A stretch of DNA of 64,000 nucleotides from Symbiodinium natans (lineage: Eukaryota; Sar; Dinophyceae; Suessiales; Symbiodiniaceae): contig CAJNDS010000699.1 of assembly GCA_905221605.1 (NCBI GenBank), positions 1-64,000 on the forward strand. Direction: 5' to 3'. Positions 30,649 to 40,851 of the stretch are shown piece by piece. The notes beneath the pieces are model-generated. The model was given only the letters and a program-made list of their open reading frames with translations. It had not been told where the DNA came from and ran no database searches. A program made the position numbers and the translations under genes. Numbering within the stretch: position 1 is the first letter of the stretch; each line of letters opens with the position of its first letter.

Positions 30649-30841
30649 GTGCCTTGGGGATTTTCAGGGGGCTGAGGGCTCGGGAACTGACGGTGTTAAT
30701 CTTTCGGGGGTACATGTGGTTCAGGATTTGGAACTTCAGCGTTTCACCCGCGTCGCCAAGCATGGCAGCCCTACAACCTGGTGGTACGCTGATTACTGGT
30801 TTGTGCCTTGGAAACAGAACCTGGCATGAACAGTTCCTACT

Positions 30842-30935
30842 GGTTCTTAGTAGGGGAGAAGGGAGATCATCATCCCTAAGCTAAAGGGTCTATATAGGGT
30901 AAGGTACCTCATTCCCTCACTCCCCAGTCAGAACC
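30842..30935. mobile_element. Inverted-repeat element, 94 bp (GGTTCT type)
   Basis: Left GGTTCTTAGTAGGGGAGAAG pairs with right CTCCCCAGTCAGAACC; inner GGGAGATCATCATCCC is itself palindromic. Terminal GGTTCT resembles the element at 36042-36122. Confidence 0.6.
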
Positions 30936-31139
30936 ACTAACACAATCCTACTGTAGCCCAAGCCCCCCAAAAAATGCCAGAAGCCCCGAACCTCTAAACC
31001 TCAAAATCCCCAGCTGCAGGCCACGCATGGGCGCCTCATCCGCTTGGGCCACACTGGAAGGCACCTGCACCCTAAACCCTAAACCCCAAACCGGGCGGCG
31101 TCCTAAACCCCCAAAACCCACCACAATCCCTGCACCCAG

Positions 31140-31172
31140 AAGCTCCAGCTTCAATCCGAAGCCCTCTTTAGG
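31140..31172 (+). CDS. Candidate mini-exon, 33 nt
   Basis: Between TGCACCCAG and TTTAGG|GTGTAA; reads KLQLQSEALFR in phase 0 without remainder. CCCTAAA words precede (31070-31092). Confidence 0.33.
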
Positions 31173-31497
31173 GTGTAAACGGGGATCTGGGATTTAGGCG
31201 TCGAAGACACAGGCACAGCAAGCTACAAACAAGAGATGCGCTCGGCTTGTGAGATCCGCCTCTCAAACTCCTGAGGCCGAAAACCCTGAACCCAACATGT
31301 AGAAGCGCTTGGGTATTTAAGTGGTTAGCAACGTGGGCACCATAGATATCCAGAGGACTGGAACAGTTCAGCGTCCCCGTTGGTCTCCAATGGCTTCATT
31401 ATGGAAGCCCCCCCTCAAACGTACACGCCTGGGGATGTCTGAAGCGTCTACCGTAAAGCCCTAAAACTCAGCTGCAAGCCCTAAACCCTGTTGCCAG

Positions 31498-31532
31498 GTC
31501 CTGGCTCCAGAAACAAACGCAGCTTGGGCCGG
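31498..31532 (+). CDS. Candidate mini-exon, 35 nt
   Basis: Preceded by CCCTAAACCCTGTTGCCAG and followed by GCCGG|GTCCTT; reads VLAPETNAAWA plus two bases. Confidence 0.3.
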
Positions 31533-32639
31533 GTCCTTAGCTTGTTTTGGTAACCCGAAACCCTAAACTGGGGCTTGAAAGCGTTTGGGGTTCGGAGCTT
31601 AGCGTGTAGGGCTCCGTGTCTTGGAGCTTGGGGGTTTTGCTTGTTGGGAGATCTTCACCCTAATCCCAAAACCTTGGGAAGTCGCGGCCCGCCTAAGTCT
31701 TAAGATCTTGGGGCTGCCTTCAGGGTACCAAGGGTGGCTTTTAGGGTATACTTGGGCGGCTTGTGTAATTCCCGAACTTGAAATAAACCCTCACTTGCCA
31801 GCGACTTGCGTGCAACGCAGCAGGCCACAATCAGATGAGCGGACCAGAAGTAAAACTAGATTCGAGCAAGCCTTGAGATTTCGACCGACTTTGGACAACC
31901 TTCCCGCAAGGTCTGCAGATGAAGGGGGACTACTGCCTTTGGCAGGGGACTCGGCGAAAGGGGCTGCGAAGAAACCAGCCCCCCAAACACGCCCCATGGA
32001 GAAAACACTGAGCCCCACATCAACTACATTCATCAACTGTGACAGGAGAGGAGTGCGTGTTCCCCCCAACCCCCCAACTCTTCGATCCCGAAGCTGACTC
32101 AACCATAGCGCCAGCCACGCAGCAAGGCCTTCCACATCCATGGGACGGTGGCGGACAATGAGCAGATTCGCCACGAGCTGCCTTCTTGCGTTTCATTCTG
32201 ACTCCCGCTTTAGGGCTTAGGGTTTAGGGTTTAGTGTTTCGGGCATTTGCCCACAGGTGGCACGTAACTGAGGCAAAGGTGGGCTTCGGGGTTAAAAGTG
32301 AAGTTGGGGTTTAGAGCGAGTTTGCTGTTTTGGGGGCCAGGAATTAGCGGGCTTTGAAGGCTTTTTCTGCGGGTGTTGGGGGATTGGGGGGCTGTCAAGG
32401 TTGCGTGATGTGGTGAGTGATCTTGGGTTTCATCAAATTCTGATGGCTTCAGGACGAAAAACTCAACGTAACATGCACGCCGCAGGAAATCTCACCAGCT
32501 CGAGCAAAAATCGCCCCCCCAAAGCTGCAGCTCGAGCCCGAAAACTCCGCAACCCTTAACTACCCCCGAGCCCCAAACAGAAGCCTGGAACCCCAAAAGC
32601 ATGAACATCCGGGAGCCCTCCGGCCCGTCAAGTTTTTTC
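31533..32639. other. No confident gene
   Basis: The span 31780-32097 is open on both strands; the + frame reads SKTRFEQALRFRPTLDNLPA and looks coding but has no motif or clear borders. TTTAGGG words at 32211-32235. Confidence 0.38.
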
Positions 32640-32707
32640 GGGGTCGGAATAATTCTGATACTATTCCCTTATTTATGGTCCCTTTGTAACTGTACGATAA
32701 GAACCCC
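32640..32707 (-). mobile_element. Family-3 short element, 68 bp, inverted copy
   Basis: GGGGTCGGAATAATTCTGAT at the left and GTACGATAAGAACCCC at the right, with TTATGGTCCCTTTGTAA in the middle. It is the reverse complement of the pattern at 18218 and 46198. Confidence 0.65.
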
Positions 32708-32742
32708 AAAACCCTATTCCAATAATTCAGGCCCCTTTGGTA

Positions 32743-32848
32743 GCCCGAAACCCTAAACCCTAAACCCTCAAGCCCAAACCCCGAAACCCTATCCTAGCCC
32801 CTAAACCCTAAACCCTAAGCCTTAAACCCTAAACCCTAAACCCGAATT
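32743..32848 (-). repeat. Degenerate CCCTAAA array
   Basis: About 12 units with CCGAAACC and CCTTAAA variants. Confidence 0.94.
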
Positions 32849-32884
32849 CTTTTGGCCCCTTCAAGTAAACACTTGAGTGCCCAG

Positions 32885-32945
32885 GTTCCTGCGCTCGCGC
32901 CTCGGACTGGTGGCAGTGGCTGCCATGGCTGCGTGCTCAGCTGGA
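32885..32945 (+). CDS. Candidate internal exon, hydrophobic
   Basis: Bounded by GTGCCCAG and GCTGGA|GTTTAC. After one base it reads FLRSRLGLVAVAAMAACSAG, a basic start followed by a hydrophobic stretch like a signal or membrane helix. Arrays oppose on both sides. Confidence 0.48.
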
Positions 32946-33205
32946 GTTTACGGTCTAGGGTTTAGGGTTTAGAGTTTAGGGTTCAGGGTCTAGAGTTTAG
33001 GGTTTAGGGGTTTAGAGTTTAGGGTTTAGAGTTCAGGGCTTAGGGTTTAGGGTTCAGGGGTTCAGGGTCTAGAGTTTAGGGTTTAGACTTCAGGGTCCAG
33101 AGTTTAGGGTTTAGGGTTTAGAGTTTAGGGTCTAGAGTTTAGGGTTTAGAGTTTAGGGTCCAGAGTCTAGGGTCGAGAGGTTAGGGTTTAGAGTTTAGGG
33201 TCTAT
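32946..33205 (+). repeat. Variant heptamer array TTTAGGG / TTTAGAG / TCTAGAG
   Basis: About 36 units in which TTTAGAG, TCTAGAG and TTCAGGG alternate with TTTAGGG in a higher-order pattern of two or three units. Confidence 0.95.
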
Positions 33206-33244
33206 TTTTGTGGTGTGTGGGGGGCATGCTCTGCTTCTGCGAAG

Positions 33245-33329
33245 CTTTCGAGGCCTTTGCCCTGTGTCGAAGCATCGTGGTGGCCATCCGAACTTTGCTG
33301 CCAAGCTGCGTTGGGCATTCGAGGCTTGG
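33245..33329 (+). CDS. Candidate internal exon, unknown protein
   Basis: Bounded by TTCTGCGAAG and GCTTGG|GTGTTG. After one base it reads FRGLCPVSKHRGGHPNF, then AAKLRWAFEAW, 28 codons with no remainder. A TTTAGGG array follows at 33349. It can be joined in phase to the candidate at 33443. Two other frames are also open for much of its length. Confidence 0.45.
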
Positions 33330-33348
33330 GTGTTGCTTTTACATGTCT

Positions 33349-33396
33349 TTAGGGTTTAGGGTTCAGGGTTTAGGGTTTAGGGTTTAGGGTTTAGAG
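33349..33396 (+). repeat. Telomere-like TTTAGGG array
   Basis: Six heptamers, one TTCAGGG. Confidence 0.95.
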
Positions 33397-33442
33397 TTGA
33401 AGCTGTGGGGGTTGTAAGACACCCATGGCATGGTGGTGGCAG

Positions 33443-33493
33443 AGGCTTGCCCGAAAAAACTCCAAGCCCACTCGAAGCTTCCGCCAGGCGATT
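33443..33493 (+). CDS. Candidate internal exon, 17 codons
   Basis: Bounded by GGTGGCAG and GCGATT|GTTTGA; reads RLARKNSKPTRSFRQAI in phase 0. It fits the phase of the exon ending at 33329. Confidence 0.4.
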
Positions 33494-33516
33494 GTTTGAA
33501 TAATTCGTTGAGCTTA

Positions 33517-33589
33517 GGGTTTAGGGTTTAGGGTTTGGGTTTAGGGTTTAGGGTTTAGGGTTTAGGGTTTAGGGTTTAGGGTTTAGGGT
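33517..33589 (+). repeat. Telomere-like TTTAGGG array
   Basis: Ten heptamers. Confidence 0.97.
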
Positions 33590-33590
33590 G

Positions 33591-33746
33591 CTACTTGTAG
33601 GGACCTTGGAGGATTCTATTTCCCCTCGTTGGGTGGGCAAGATTTAAGAGGGTCGTATTCAGGAATATTCTTCAGATCGTTTAATGAGAAGGCACCTGCA
33701 TTCATATCCCCAATGAAGATACAGGTGCCTAGAACCCTACCCGTAG
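33591..33746. mobile_element. Inverted-repeat element, about 156 bp
   Basis: Ends CTACTTGTAGGG and CCCTACCCGTAG are approximately inverted. A strong internal hairpin pairs AGGCACCTGCATTCAT (33690-33705) with ATGAAGATACAGGTGCCT (33713-33730). Confidence 0.5.
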
Positions 33747-34240
33747 ACTCATGAACCAACCCAGACCCTGACAGCCTGCACCATCAAAAGAGCATCAGCC
33801 AAGGCGCGACTTCAATAGACATCCTGCTATGGACGAGCTGCCCCTCGCCATGGAAGGTGTAGAGGATGAAACGGGTTCCTTTGAGGGCTCGGGGCTGGGC
33901 GGGGGAAGGGAATGTTGCTAGCGTCGCAAGTTTCATATCTGTGTATATATATATATATATGTCAGTGTGAATATACATAAATATGTATGTATAATATATA
34001 TTTACATTATACATACACCACCAAGGTGCCGAGCAGGTAAGTTCTAACCTCTCATTGGAGCACGATACGTCCCACTAGAGGCCCAAATGTTCGCATCTCA
34101 GCTGAGGGACAGTTTAGGGTTTAAGGGTTTAGGGCTCCGGCTTCTGAATCTTTCCGTGTGAGGTCCGTCGGCGATGGCAAGTTTACTCGGCTCATTGAGA
34201 AGGAGCTCAATGAGGACGTGCACGGCACTCAGATGGTGTT
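33747..34240. other. No recognised gene
   Basis: TA microsatellite at 33944-34016 and a single TTTAGGG unit at 34112. Confidence 0.5.
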
Positions 34241-34354
34241 CTTGGAGGTTCATTTGTATTTAGAAGCAGGGGTATAAGTATGGCAACTATAGTTGTAATT
34301 GTAACCTTATTTAGGGTACTTGTAGCCCTACTTAGCACTCCCATGAACCTCTCC
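34241..34354. mobile_element. Family-5 inverted-repeat element, about 114 bp
   Basis: CTTGGAGGTTCAT at the left pairs with ATGAACCTCTCC at the right. The right arm, read inverted, contains CTAAGTAGGGCTACAAGTAC, close to ATAAGTAGGGTTATACGTGC in the element at 48614-48731. Confidence 0.65.
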
Positions 34355-35883
34355 CTGCATGGCCGTCAACCCATGCTGCACCGAACACCTCCTGAAGGTC
34401 GGGTCATGAGAACACAGAATGCAGAGATTTCCTAGTCCCTCACCCTGAAACTTCTAAAGGCTTTGCAAGAAACAGCTAAGACTCCTCACCGCCTGAAAAA
34501 ATCGGCTCAGGCCTCAAATGCAGCCGCGCATCTTAGACAACGGCCAGGTCATCATTACGCTGAGCTGGCGTTGCATTCGCACTTGGGGGGGTGGGGGGTG
34601 GAGTCCCTTTGTCAGCGCTCTTAGGGGTTTAGGGTTTAAGGTTTAGGATGTAGGGTTTAGGGTTTAGCGTTTAGGGCTGAGAAGTGTTGGGTTCTGGGCA
34701 TGGCTCAAATGACTGGGAACAGGGACGAATGATCCATGGCCCGCGTGTTTTTGCTTGGTTGCTTGTACAGCAGCACAGCGCTACCCACTGCCACAAAAAC
34801 AGCTCGGCTCCAAACAAAAACTGCTGAGGCTGATATATCTTCCCGGAAACGGCACCTTCTTTTCCAGGCCCTGGATTTGCAGGTTGGGTGTTGTTTACTT
34901 GTTTACAAGGATATCGGGGGGCTCCCCGTGTCCCACTTTGTTCTTCGGGTGAGGTTCCTGCAAACCCTTGTGTTGGCCACAGTGTCGTTGGCCTAAATCC
35001 TAAGGTTTTGGGTTTGGGGTTTTGGGTTTTGGGCCTAGGGTTTAGGGTTTAGAGCCATAAGTCCGAGTGGCAAGCCATGCAACGGCTTGGCAGCAGCAAA
35101 TACGGTGAGTTCACTTGCTTGTTCTTCGTAGTAAGAGCTTACAGGGTATCTTCGCACCTACACGATCAGGTGTGACTCAAGTTCGGGGGTTCCGCCCTTG
35201 GAGTTAAGTTCCTCGTCGTGTTAACTGCTGGGCTTGGAAACCCTACAAGCAAAACTATCTTATCCAAGGCACTTTACAAAGGATATGTCATGCATGAACT
35301 AGGAGCTTCGACGCCAACTCACATACTGAGAGGGAGAGAGAGGAAGACGGAGCCAGGCTGTTTCAGCCCCTGCTGATGCTGACCGGGCTGCTTGGAACGG
35401 CGGGAGGCGCACAACTCTTAGGGTTTAGAGCTCAGAGGCTTGCATTCTGAGGCTGAGGATATATGCCGCAAGTGTCTTAGCAGTTAGTCGGCCTCCATTT
35501 CTACCACTGGAATTCGGGCTGGGGCTTGCGAAGCTGATGATTTCAGACCCTGAACCCTGAAATAAGACCCTTCGCTCCCCGAAAATGTTGAGCTGCTGGC
35601 GCCATGGGAGGACCCGACTCCCTCTACCTGACACAAGGCTTTCCTCCGCTTTCAAAAGTTCCCAAATTTGAGCCGTTGGTGCCATGGGAGGCCCCTCAGG
35701 GCCCCCGGGCGCCACCACGGTTCTGCGGCGCATTGCGGGCGTGCCCTGGGCAGACCTTGAGGGGTTTAGGCTGGGCTTTGAAAGAACAGCGTGAGAAAGT
35801 GATACCATGCGTTGGGTGATGAGTTCCCTTAGAGGAGCTACACTGCTACACGGAGCCCTTTTGGGGTAGGATGAGCCCCGATA
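34355..35883. other. No confident gene
   Basis: Degenerate TTTAGGG at 34620-34676 and 35030-35055. Open stretches at 34736-34996 and on both strands at 35425-35819 lack motifs. Confidence 0.4.
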
Positions 35884-35932
35884 AACCCTAGACCCTAAAC
35901 CCTAAACCCTACGTAAATCCTAAACCCTAACC
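35884..35932 (-). repeat. CCCTAAA array
   Basis: Six units with an ACGTAAAT interruption. Confidence 0.93.
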
Positions 35933-35937
35933 CTTTC

Positions 35938-35963
35938 TTCCCCCCTAGAAAACTCAGCCAGCA
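35938..35963 (+). repeat. Short dispersed repeat CTTCCCCCCTAGAAAACTCAG type
   Basis: One of four copies (also 36711, 53597, 63054) sharing a CCTTTCCCC-like pyrimidine tract followed by GAAACTCAGCCAGTAA. Confidence 0.7.
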
Positions 35964-36041
35964 GCTAGCCCTGTAGGCTCACGCAACAAGTCCTGGGCGA
36001 AGCGCTTCCATCCTAATTCCCCCTGACTGCCCTACCCCCCC

Positions 36042-36122
36042 GTTCTTAGGGTAGTTATATGGTATATAAGGGGTACCCTTTTAAGGGCCCATACTAAGGG
36101 ACCATGTAACTACCCTTAGAAC
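36042..36122. mobile_element. Inverted-repeat element, 81 bp (GTTCTTAGGG type)
   Basis: GTTCTTAGGGTAGTTATATG at the left pairs with CATGTAACTACCCTTAGAAC at the right, two mismatches in 20. The centre GGGGTACCCTTTTAAGGGCCC is also self-complementary in part. Confidence 0.78.
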
Positions 36123-36211
36123 CATCCCAACAAATCTAAAGCTCCTGAACGCTTGAGGGTGCGAGAAGCATGCCTTTGGAACCCCGAGCTGTCAAATCCT
36201 AACACTTGCCT

Positions 36212-36253
36212 TGAACCCTAAACCCTAAACCCTAAACCCTAAACCCTAAACCC
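36212..36253 (-). repeat. Telomere-like CCCTAAA array
   Basis: Six heptamers. Confidence 0.96.
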
Positions 36254-36260
36254 CTTGAAG

Positions 36261-36308
36261 AATCAGACATACTCCTGAACCACAAGACCTCCAGAGTCCC
36301 CCCTCAAG
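36261..36308 (+). CDS. Candidate internal exon, 48 nt
   Basis: Bounded by CCCCTTGAAG and CCTCAAG|GTCTGA. After two bases it reads SDILLNHKTSRVPPQ plus one base. A C-rich array is 7 bp upstream and a G-rich one about 110 bp downstream. Confidence 0.43.
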
Positions 36309-36415
36309 GTCTGAGCTGAAAGCCCAAGGTCTTTCGGCAGCTGCCAAACTGGTTTCGGCTACTGGGCCGGAGCCTTCCAGGCTCAGTCCAGGCCAGGCGT
36401 AGTCATTTTTAATCG

Positions 36416-36456
36416 GGTTTAGGGTTTAGGGTTTAGGGTTTAGGGTTAGGGTTTAG
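36416..36456 (+). repeat. Telomere-like TTTAGGG array
   Basis: Six heptamers, one missing a T. Another short block is at 36571-36601. Confidence 0.95.
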
Positions 36457-36710
36457 GGTTGGGAGGTGGGTGGGCAAGGGTTTGTGGGGGTTGGGAAGTT
36501 CGGGTGTCCGCTTCTCAAATCCTGATTCCTTAGTTCGTGAGACACTCCGGGGGACCTTTCCGTTTCGGGGGCTTAGGGCTTAGGGTTTAGGGTTTAGGGT
36601 TCTTAGCTTCTTGCTGAATTCATTGAACAATCAACCACCCTGGTGTTGAATGCCACCCTCTTCTGCGTGCCTTCTATGCTGATAACTTTACATCAAAGGT
36701 TAACCTTTGC

Positions 36711-36734
36711 CTCCCCGAAACTCAGCCAGTAAGT
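36711..36734 (+). repeat. Short dispersed repeat, CTCAGCCAGTAAG copy
   Basis: Second copy of the repeat described at 35938; reads CTCCCCGAAACTCAGCCAG followed by TAAG. Confidence 0.7.
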
Positions 36735-36782
36735 CAAACCGATGCGTCATGGTTGTGGAGTGAGGTGGGGGCCCTAGCCCCC

Positions 36783-36822
36783 AACCCTAAACCCTGAACC
36801 CTAAACCCTAAACCCTAAACCT
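36783..36822 (-). repeat. CCCTAAA array
   Basis: Five units, one CCCTGAA. Confidence 0.95.
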
Positions 36823-36872
36823 GCCCCTGATGAGTTTAAACGAGTGTTATGATCCTTGGGGGCCTTTTGGAG

Positions 36873-36954
36873 GTGTCCCCGCTCTGGGAATGCCAGCTGG
36901 GCCTGCGCAAGGAGCCACAGGCCCCTTGCAGCCTCACCTCGTTGTCATAGTGGG
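36873..36954 (+). CDS. Candidate internal exon, Pro/Gly-rich
   Basis: Left border CCTTTTGGAG, right border ATAGTGGG|GTAAGG, a strong donor that runs straight into a TTTAGGG array. After two bases it reads VPALGMPAGPAQGATGPLQP then HLVVIVG. Another frame is also open, so frame choice rests on composition. Confidence 0.42.
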
Positions 36955-36956
36955 GT

Positions 36957-36990
36957 AAGGGTTTAGGGTTTAGGGTTTAGGGTTTAGGGA
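36957..36990 (+). repeat. Telomere-like TTTAGGG array
   Basis: Five heptamers. Confidence 0.95.
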
Positions 36991-38886
36991 TTTTGCATGT
37001 TTAAGGGTGCGTGAACTCAATAAGGAATAGAATGTTTTGAGCGTTTAATGCACGCCAATCATGAACTAGTGTTTCCCTACCCTCACTGGAGGCTTTTGAA
37101 GGATCTCCCAAGCTGCCAATACTAAGGGCCCTTGACTTGGGACACGGGCCCAAACGCCCAACCACACCTCCACGTGAAGACTCTGGGCCATGAAGCCCCG
37201 CAGCCTTCACAAGTTTAACACCCTGAGATGAAGATGATGTGTAGGGTTTTGTGTTTAGGGTTTAGGGTTTAGGGTTTAATGTGGGGTGTATGCAGAATAG
37301 GGCCATGAAACAGGCCTCTCCTCCTCATGGGCAAGTGATTCTCTGGGATGAAGCTCGAGGGCACTTCGCCGCTCGGCGATCAGCGTGTTTGGGTGGCCTG
37401 GGGCCTTTGGGGCAATGAACCATCCTAAAAAACCCTAAACCCTTGACCCTTGAACCCTAAACCATCCGAAACCCCTCAACCCCCAAAGCCCTACTGGTAC
37501 ACCCTAAGCCCTAAGCCTGTGGGGACCCCGAGCTGAGGTTAGCTAGCGGTCCCACAAGGGCACTCGGTCCGCTTTAGGGCTTTGGGTGGCTTCTCCAAGC
37601 CCTCACCTGAGGCCGATGTTATGGGAGATATCGAGGCCCAGCCCTTGGGTGGGATTCAGCGGCTAGGACTTCCTAGAGGGTGTCTTTAAACAGAGGGATA
37701 CTGTATTTAGGTCACCGAATGACCTCATTCCCGTACTACGAGCCCGTAAGAAACCCTTAAACCCTAAACCCCCCAAAAAAGCGCGGAAAGTGCGGAGCCG
37801 CACGTACCCCTAGCCCAACCGAGAAGGACCCCAGAAGGGCAACGCTTGAAGCTCATGTTTAGGAGTTTAAAGCACGGCTGCTCTCCCTCCCTGCTAACCG
37901 ATTTATACACACAGGAGTCATCCCAGCTGCCCTGGAAAAAACACACACACATTCCAATGAAACTTCCCGCCCCAGTTCAGACCCCAAACCCATAAGCACC
38001 CTAAACCCCTTCAATCCAAGGGAGCTTCGGGGCCGAGACTTTTGCGTCAGAGGGAAGAGCCCAGGCCCCTTGAAACCCCGGAACTCGAAACTTTTGAGGG
38101 TTTACCCTAAGCCCTTAGGCTTTAGGGTTCACGCAACGCACTCCGGAAGACTTAAATGTTTAGGACCCTGAACCTCTAGAAACCCTGGAGTTTTAGGAAA
38201 GCACTAACTTTCACACCATAGACTGGTTGCTTGCATTACAAAAAGACTTAGGGCTGAGAGCCCGGAACAACTAGAACCCAGAACCCCTTGAACCCAGTTG
38301 CCCAATTAAGGCCCAATGCCTCTGAAGCCTCCGAAAGAATGGCCAGAGCGAACTTGATTCAAGCCCGCCAACACCCTAGAACACCTGCCCAATTTAAGCC
38401 CCAAACCCTTTTCTTGCTAGCTTTGACTCGGGAATTCGGAACCCTATATCCATTCAAAGCATGATAGCCCGAGTTCCCTAATTCCCTCCTATAAGAATGT
38501 TTTGCCTTGGAACCAGAACCATTCAAAACCCATCAGACCCTTTGCCTTAACAACCCTTAAGCAGGCTATGGAAACCCTCGCAAAAGAGATCGGCACCCGC
38601 CAGGGGGTTGCAACCAGGCCATTTGGGTTTGTTGAGGGTTTGGGTTGCAACTTAATACAACTTTAGGGTATACAGTTTCTGTTCTGGTAATAGGGTTTAG
38701 GGTTTGAGGGCCTGGGAGTTCGAGCTCAGCATGTGAGGCTTGGTTTGACGCTGTGGCTGAGGTTGCTGACCCGACCCGGGTTGGGCTTAAGGGACTTTAA
38801 TGGAGCTGAACAGGGTTTGCTAGGATGCCAGAGGGTTTTTAATTCGGCAGCCCTGTCCCAAGGCTACCCTTGCCCGGGGCATGCTA
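36991..38886. other. No recognised gene
   Basis: TTTAGGG words at 37255-37279 and CCCTAAA words at 37433-37460 and 37757-37770. Otherwise anonymous, with frequent CCCTGAAC and GAACCC words that look like eroded heptamers. Confidence 0.45.
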
Positions 38887-38938
38887 TAAGCCCCGAAACC
38901 CTCAACCCTCAACCCTAAACCCTAAAGCCTAAACCCTA
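38887..38938 (-). repeat. CCCTAAA array
   Basis: Seven units with CCCTCAA and AAGCCTAA variants. Confidence 0.93.
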
Positions 38939-38945
38939 CCAAAAC

Positions 38946-39054
38946 CAGTCCCGTCAGGGTCATCACGTCCTCCGCCATCGCGGAGATCGGCGGCGCCATG
39001 CCGGCGATGGCTCTCTCCTCGGTCTGGGAGATCTGGCTTCTGAGAGTTGCTTCG
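38946..39054. CDS. Candidate internal exon, strand ambiguous
   Basis: On the plus strand CCAAAACCAG precedes and TGCTTCG|GTTAGG follows (38949-39054); after one base it reads PVRVITSSAIAEIGGAMPAM then ALSSVWEIWLLRVAS. On the minus strand ACCGAAG and GACTG|GTTTTGG bound 39049-38946; after two bases it reads TLRSQISQTEERAIAGM then APPISAMAEDVMTLTGL. Both are stop-free for the full length and both have legal borders. The position beside a C-rich array fits either strand. Confidence 0.5.
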
Positions 39055-39274
39055 GTTAGGTTTTTGGGGCTGTGAACGGGCGCCACTGGCGGAACAGTAG
39101 TCAGCAAGGCTGCAATGCTCCAAGGCTTCGCCCCTAGGTGTGAAATTCGGGATCAGAGCTCCCAGGATCTTGAAACTGTTCAACCGGCCCTGAAGTGTTA
39201 GGTTGGGCGCCTCCCTTCCCCCCTTGAAAACTCCGTCACTCCCCGCGCTCACCTCAACCATAAACCCTTAAGCT

Positions 39275-39460
39275 ATAAGCCTTAGACTCTTAAACCCCCC
39301 TAAACCCTGAAACCCTTAAACCCCTAAACCCCTCCTAAACGCTTAAACCCTAAACCCCTGAAACCCCTTAAACCCCCAAACCCCTAAAAACACTTAACCC
39401 CTAAAAACCCTTAACCCCTAAACACCCTTAAAAACCTCTGAAACCCCTAAACCCCTAAAC
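39275..39460 (-). repeat. Degenerate CCCTAAA array with CCCCTAAAAA variants
   Basis: About 24 units of variable length (CCCTTAAA, CCCCTAAA, CCCCTAAAAA, CCCCTGAA). Confidence 0.93.
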
Positions 39461-39467
39461 CTCCGAG

Positions 39468-39518
39468 GCCGAAAGCAGCATTGACCCCCGCTGCATGTCC
39501 TTGGACCGGTGCTATGAG
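39468..39518 (+). CDS. Candidate internal exon, 17 codons
   Basis: Bounded by AACCTCCGAG and TATGAG|GTGTCC; reads AESSIDPRCMSLDRCYE in phase 0 without remainder. A long C-rich array ends 7 bp upstream. The downstream side is occupied by the 2.3-kb mobile element rather than a G-rich array. Two cysteines are present; no family assigned. Confidence 0.48.
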
Positions 39519-39586
39519 GTGTCCGGCGCCGAAGCCGATACACCAACCACAGAAAGACCAATTGCTTAAGAACCCTCCAAACAACG

Positions 39587-39895
39587 TATACATATACATA
39601 ATATAATATAATATGTATATATATATATAGTAAATAATAAATAATGTATAATATATAATATTTAATATTTAGTATTTAGTATTTAGTACATAATATTTAA
39701 TACTTAATATTTAATATTTAATATTTAATATTTAATATTTAATATTTAATATTTAATATTTAATATTTAATATTTAATATTTAATATTTAATATTAACAT
39801 TTAATATCTATTATCTTATATCTAATATTTAATATTTAATATTTAATATTTAATATTTAATATAATTATGTGTATATATATATATAGTTTTTTTC
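39587..39895. repeat. TA and AATATTT heptamer repeats
   Basis: TA-rich microsatellite, then about 25 units of AATATTT (39655-39862) with ATTTAGT variants. The period is seven, as in the telomere-like arrays, but the sequence is unrelated. Confidence 0.93.
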
Positions 39896-40362
39896 TTGAT
39901 TTATTTTTTTGCTTTTATTGTTTATTTATTGAGACCGGGACGCTGTGGGAGTGCACTTTTTTCCATTTATTGAAAGACGTTTTAAAAGCACTCTCGCAAC
40001 GTACCCGTATTGTATATAAACAAAATCACGAGACATGCATAACATGCAAGTACGCCAACACAAAGCAGCGATACAGTGTATGTCCTGACCTGAGTTACTG
40101 TCCCCGTTTTCTAAATAAATGGGCCAAGTTTATTAGAAACAACAATAGGAATCCTCCATTTAAATCCATAGGAACCCTATTTAAAATTAATCGGCGCCGT
40201 AAAGTCAATAGGAAGCCTCTGAATATGAATTGGAGGCCCTTCAAAATTAAGGAGAATCCTCGTAGAATTAATAAGAACCCTGTTAAACTGCAGAGGAACC
40301 CTACTACAATTAACACGAACCAATCGGACCCTTATAAAAAATGTGAACCCCTAGAAAAATAA
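39868..40362 (+). CDS. Open frame, 164 codons, probably not a gene
   Basis: Opens with ATG in TA-rich repeat, crosses the inner inverted repeat, and its second half is generated by the 21-bp array, giving a seven-residue pattern such as NRNP and NKNP with Lys/Ile/Asn. The middle has CITCKYANTKQRYSVCPD, a chance-looking Cys cluster. I think it is a by-product of the repeat structure. Confidence 0.15.
   Translation: MCIYIYSFFLDLFFCFYCLFIETGTLWECTFFHLLKDVLKALSQRTRIVYKQNHETCITCKYANTKQRYSVCPDLSYCPRFLNKWAKFIRNNNRNPPFKSIGTLFKINRRRKVNRKPLNMNWRPFKIKENPRRINKNPVKLQRNPTTINTNQSDPYKKCEPLEK
39937..39964 (+). repeat. Inner inverted repeat, left arm
   Basis: GGGACGCTGTGGGAGTGC followed by ACTTTTTTCC. It is matched at 27 of 28 positions in inverted form at 41801-41827. 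Confidence 0.93.
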
Positions 40363-40845
40363 TAAGAATCCTACGAAAATGAACATGAGCCTAAATCGAT
40401 AGGAATCCCTTGAAAGTGGATGAGATCCTTATTAATATTAAAAACGAATCCCATTAGCATGAATAAGAATCTGACAACAAAAGGATAGGAATCTTATTAC
40501 ATGAGTAGGGGCCTTTTTAAAGTAATTAGGAACCCTATGAAACTTTATTGGGATCCTATGAAAATAAATAGGAATCCTCTATTAAATTATCGGAACCGGA
40601 AAACAGGTAATAGGAAGGAAGCCTATTAAAATGAATAGGAACCCTTGACAAATCAACAAGAACCGGGTTATAATTCACAGGAATCCTATTAGGACGAGAA
40701 TGAATCTTACTAAAATGAATAGGAACCAATAGGCCTGAAAAACAATAGGATCCTTTAACAAGAACTATACCTTTGCGAATCCCAGTAACATGAATAAGAC
40801 CGCTGTTTAAATTGATAGGAACCGTATTAAATTGGTAGGAGCCTT
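40126..40845. repeat. 21-bp degenerate tandem array
   Basis: About 33 copies of a unit near AATAGGAACCCTATTAAAAT, length 20-22 bp, with high divergence between copies. Confidence 0.88.
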
Positions 40846-40851
40846 AGGGCG

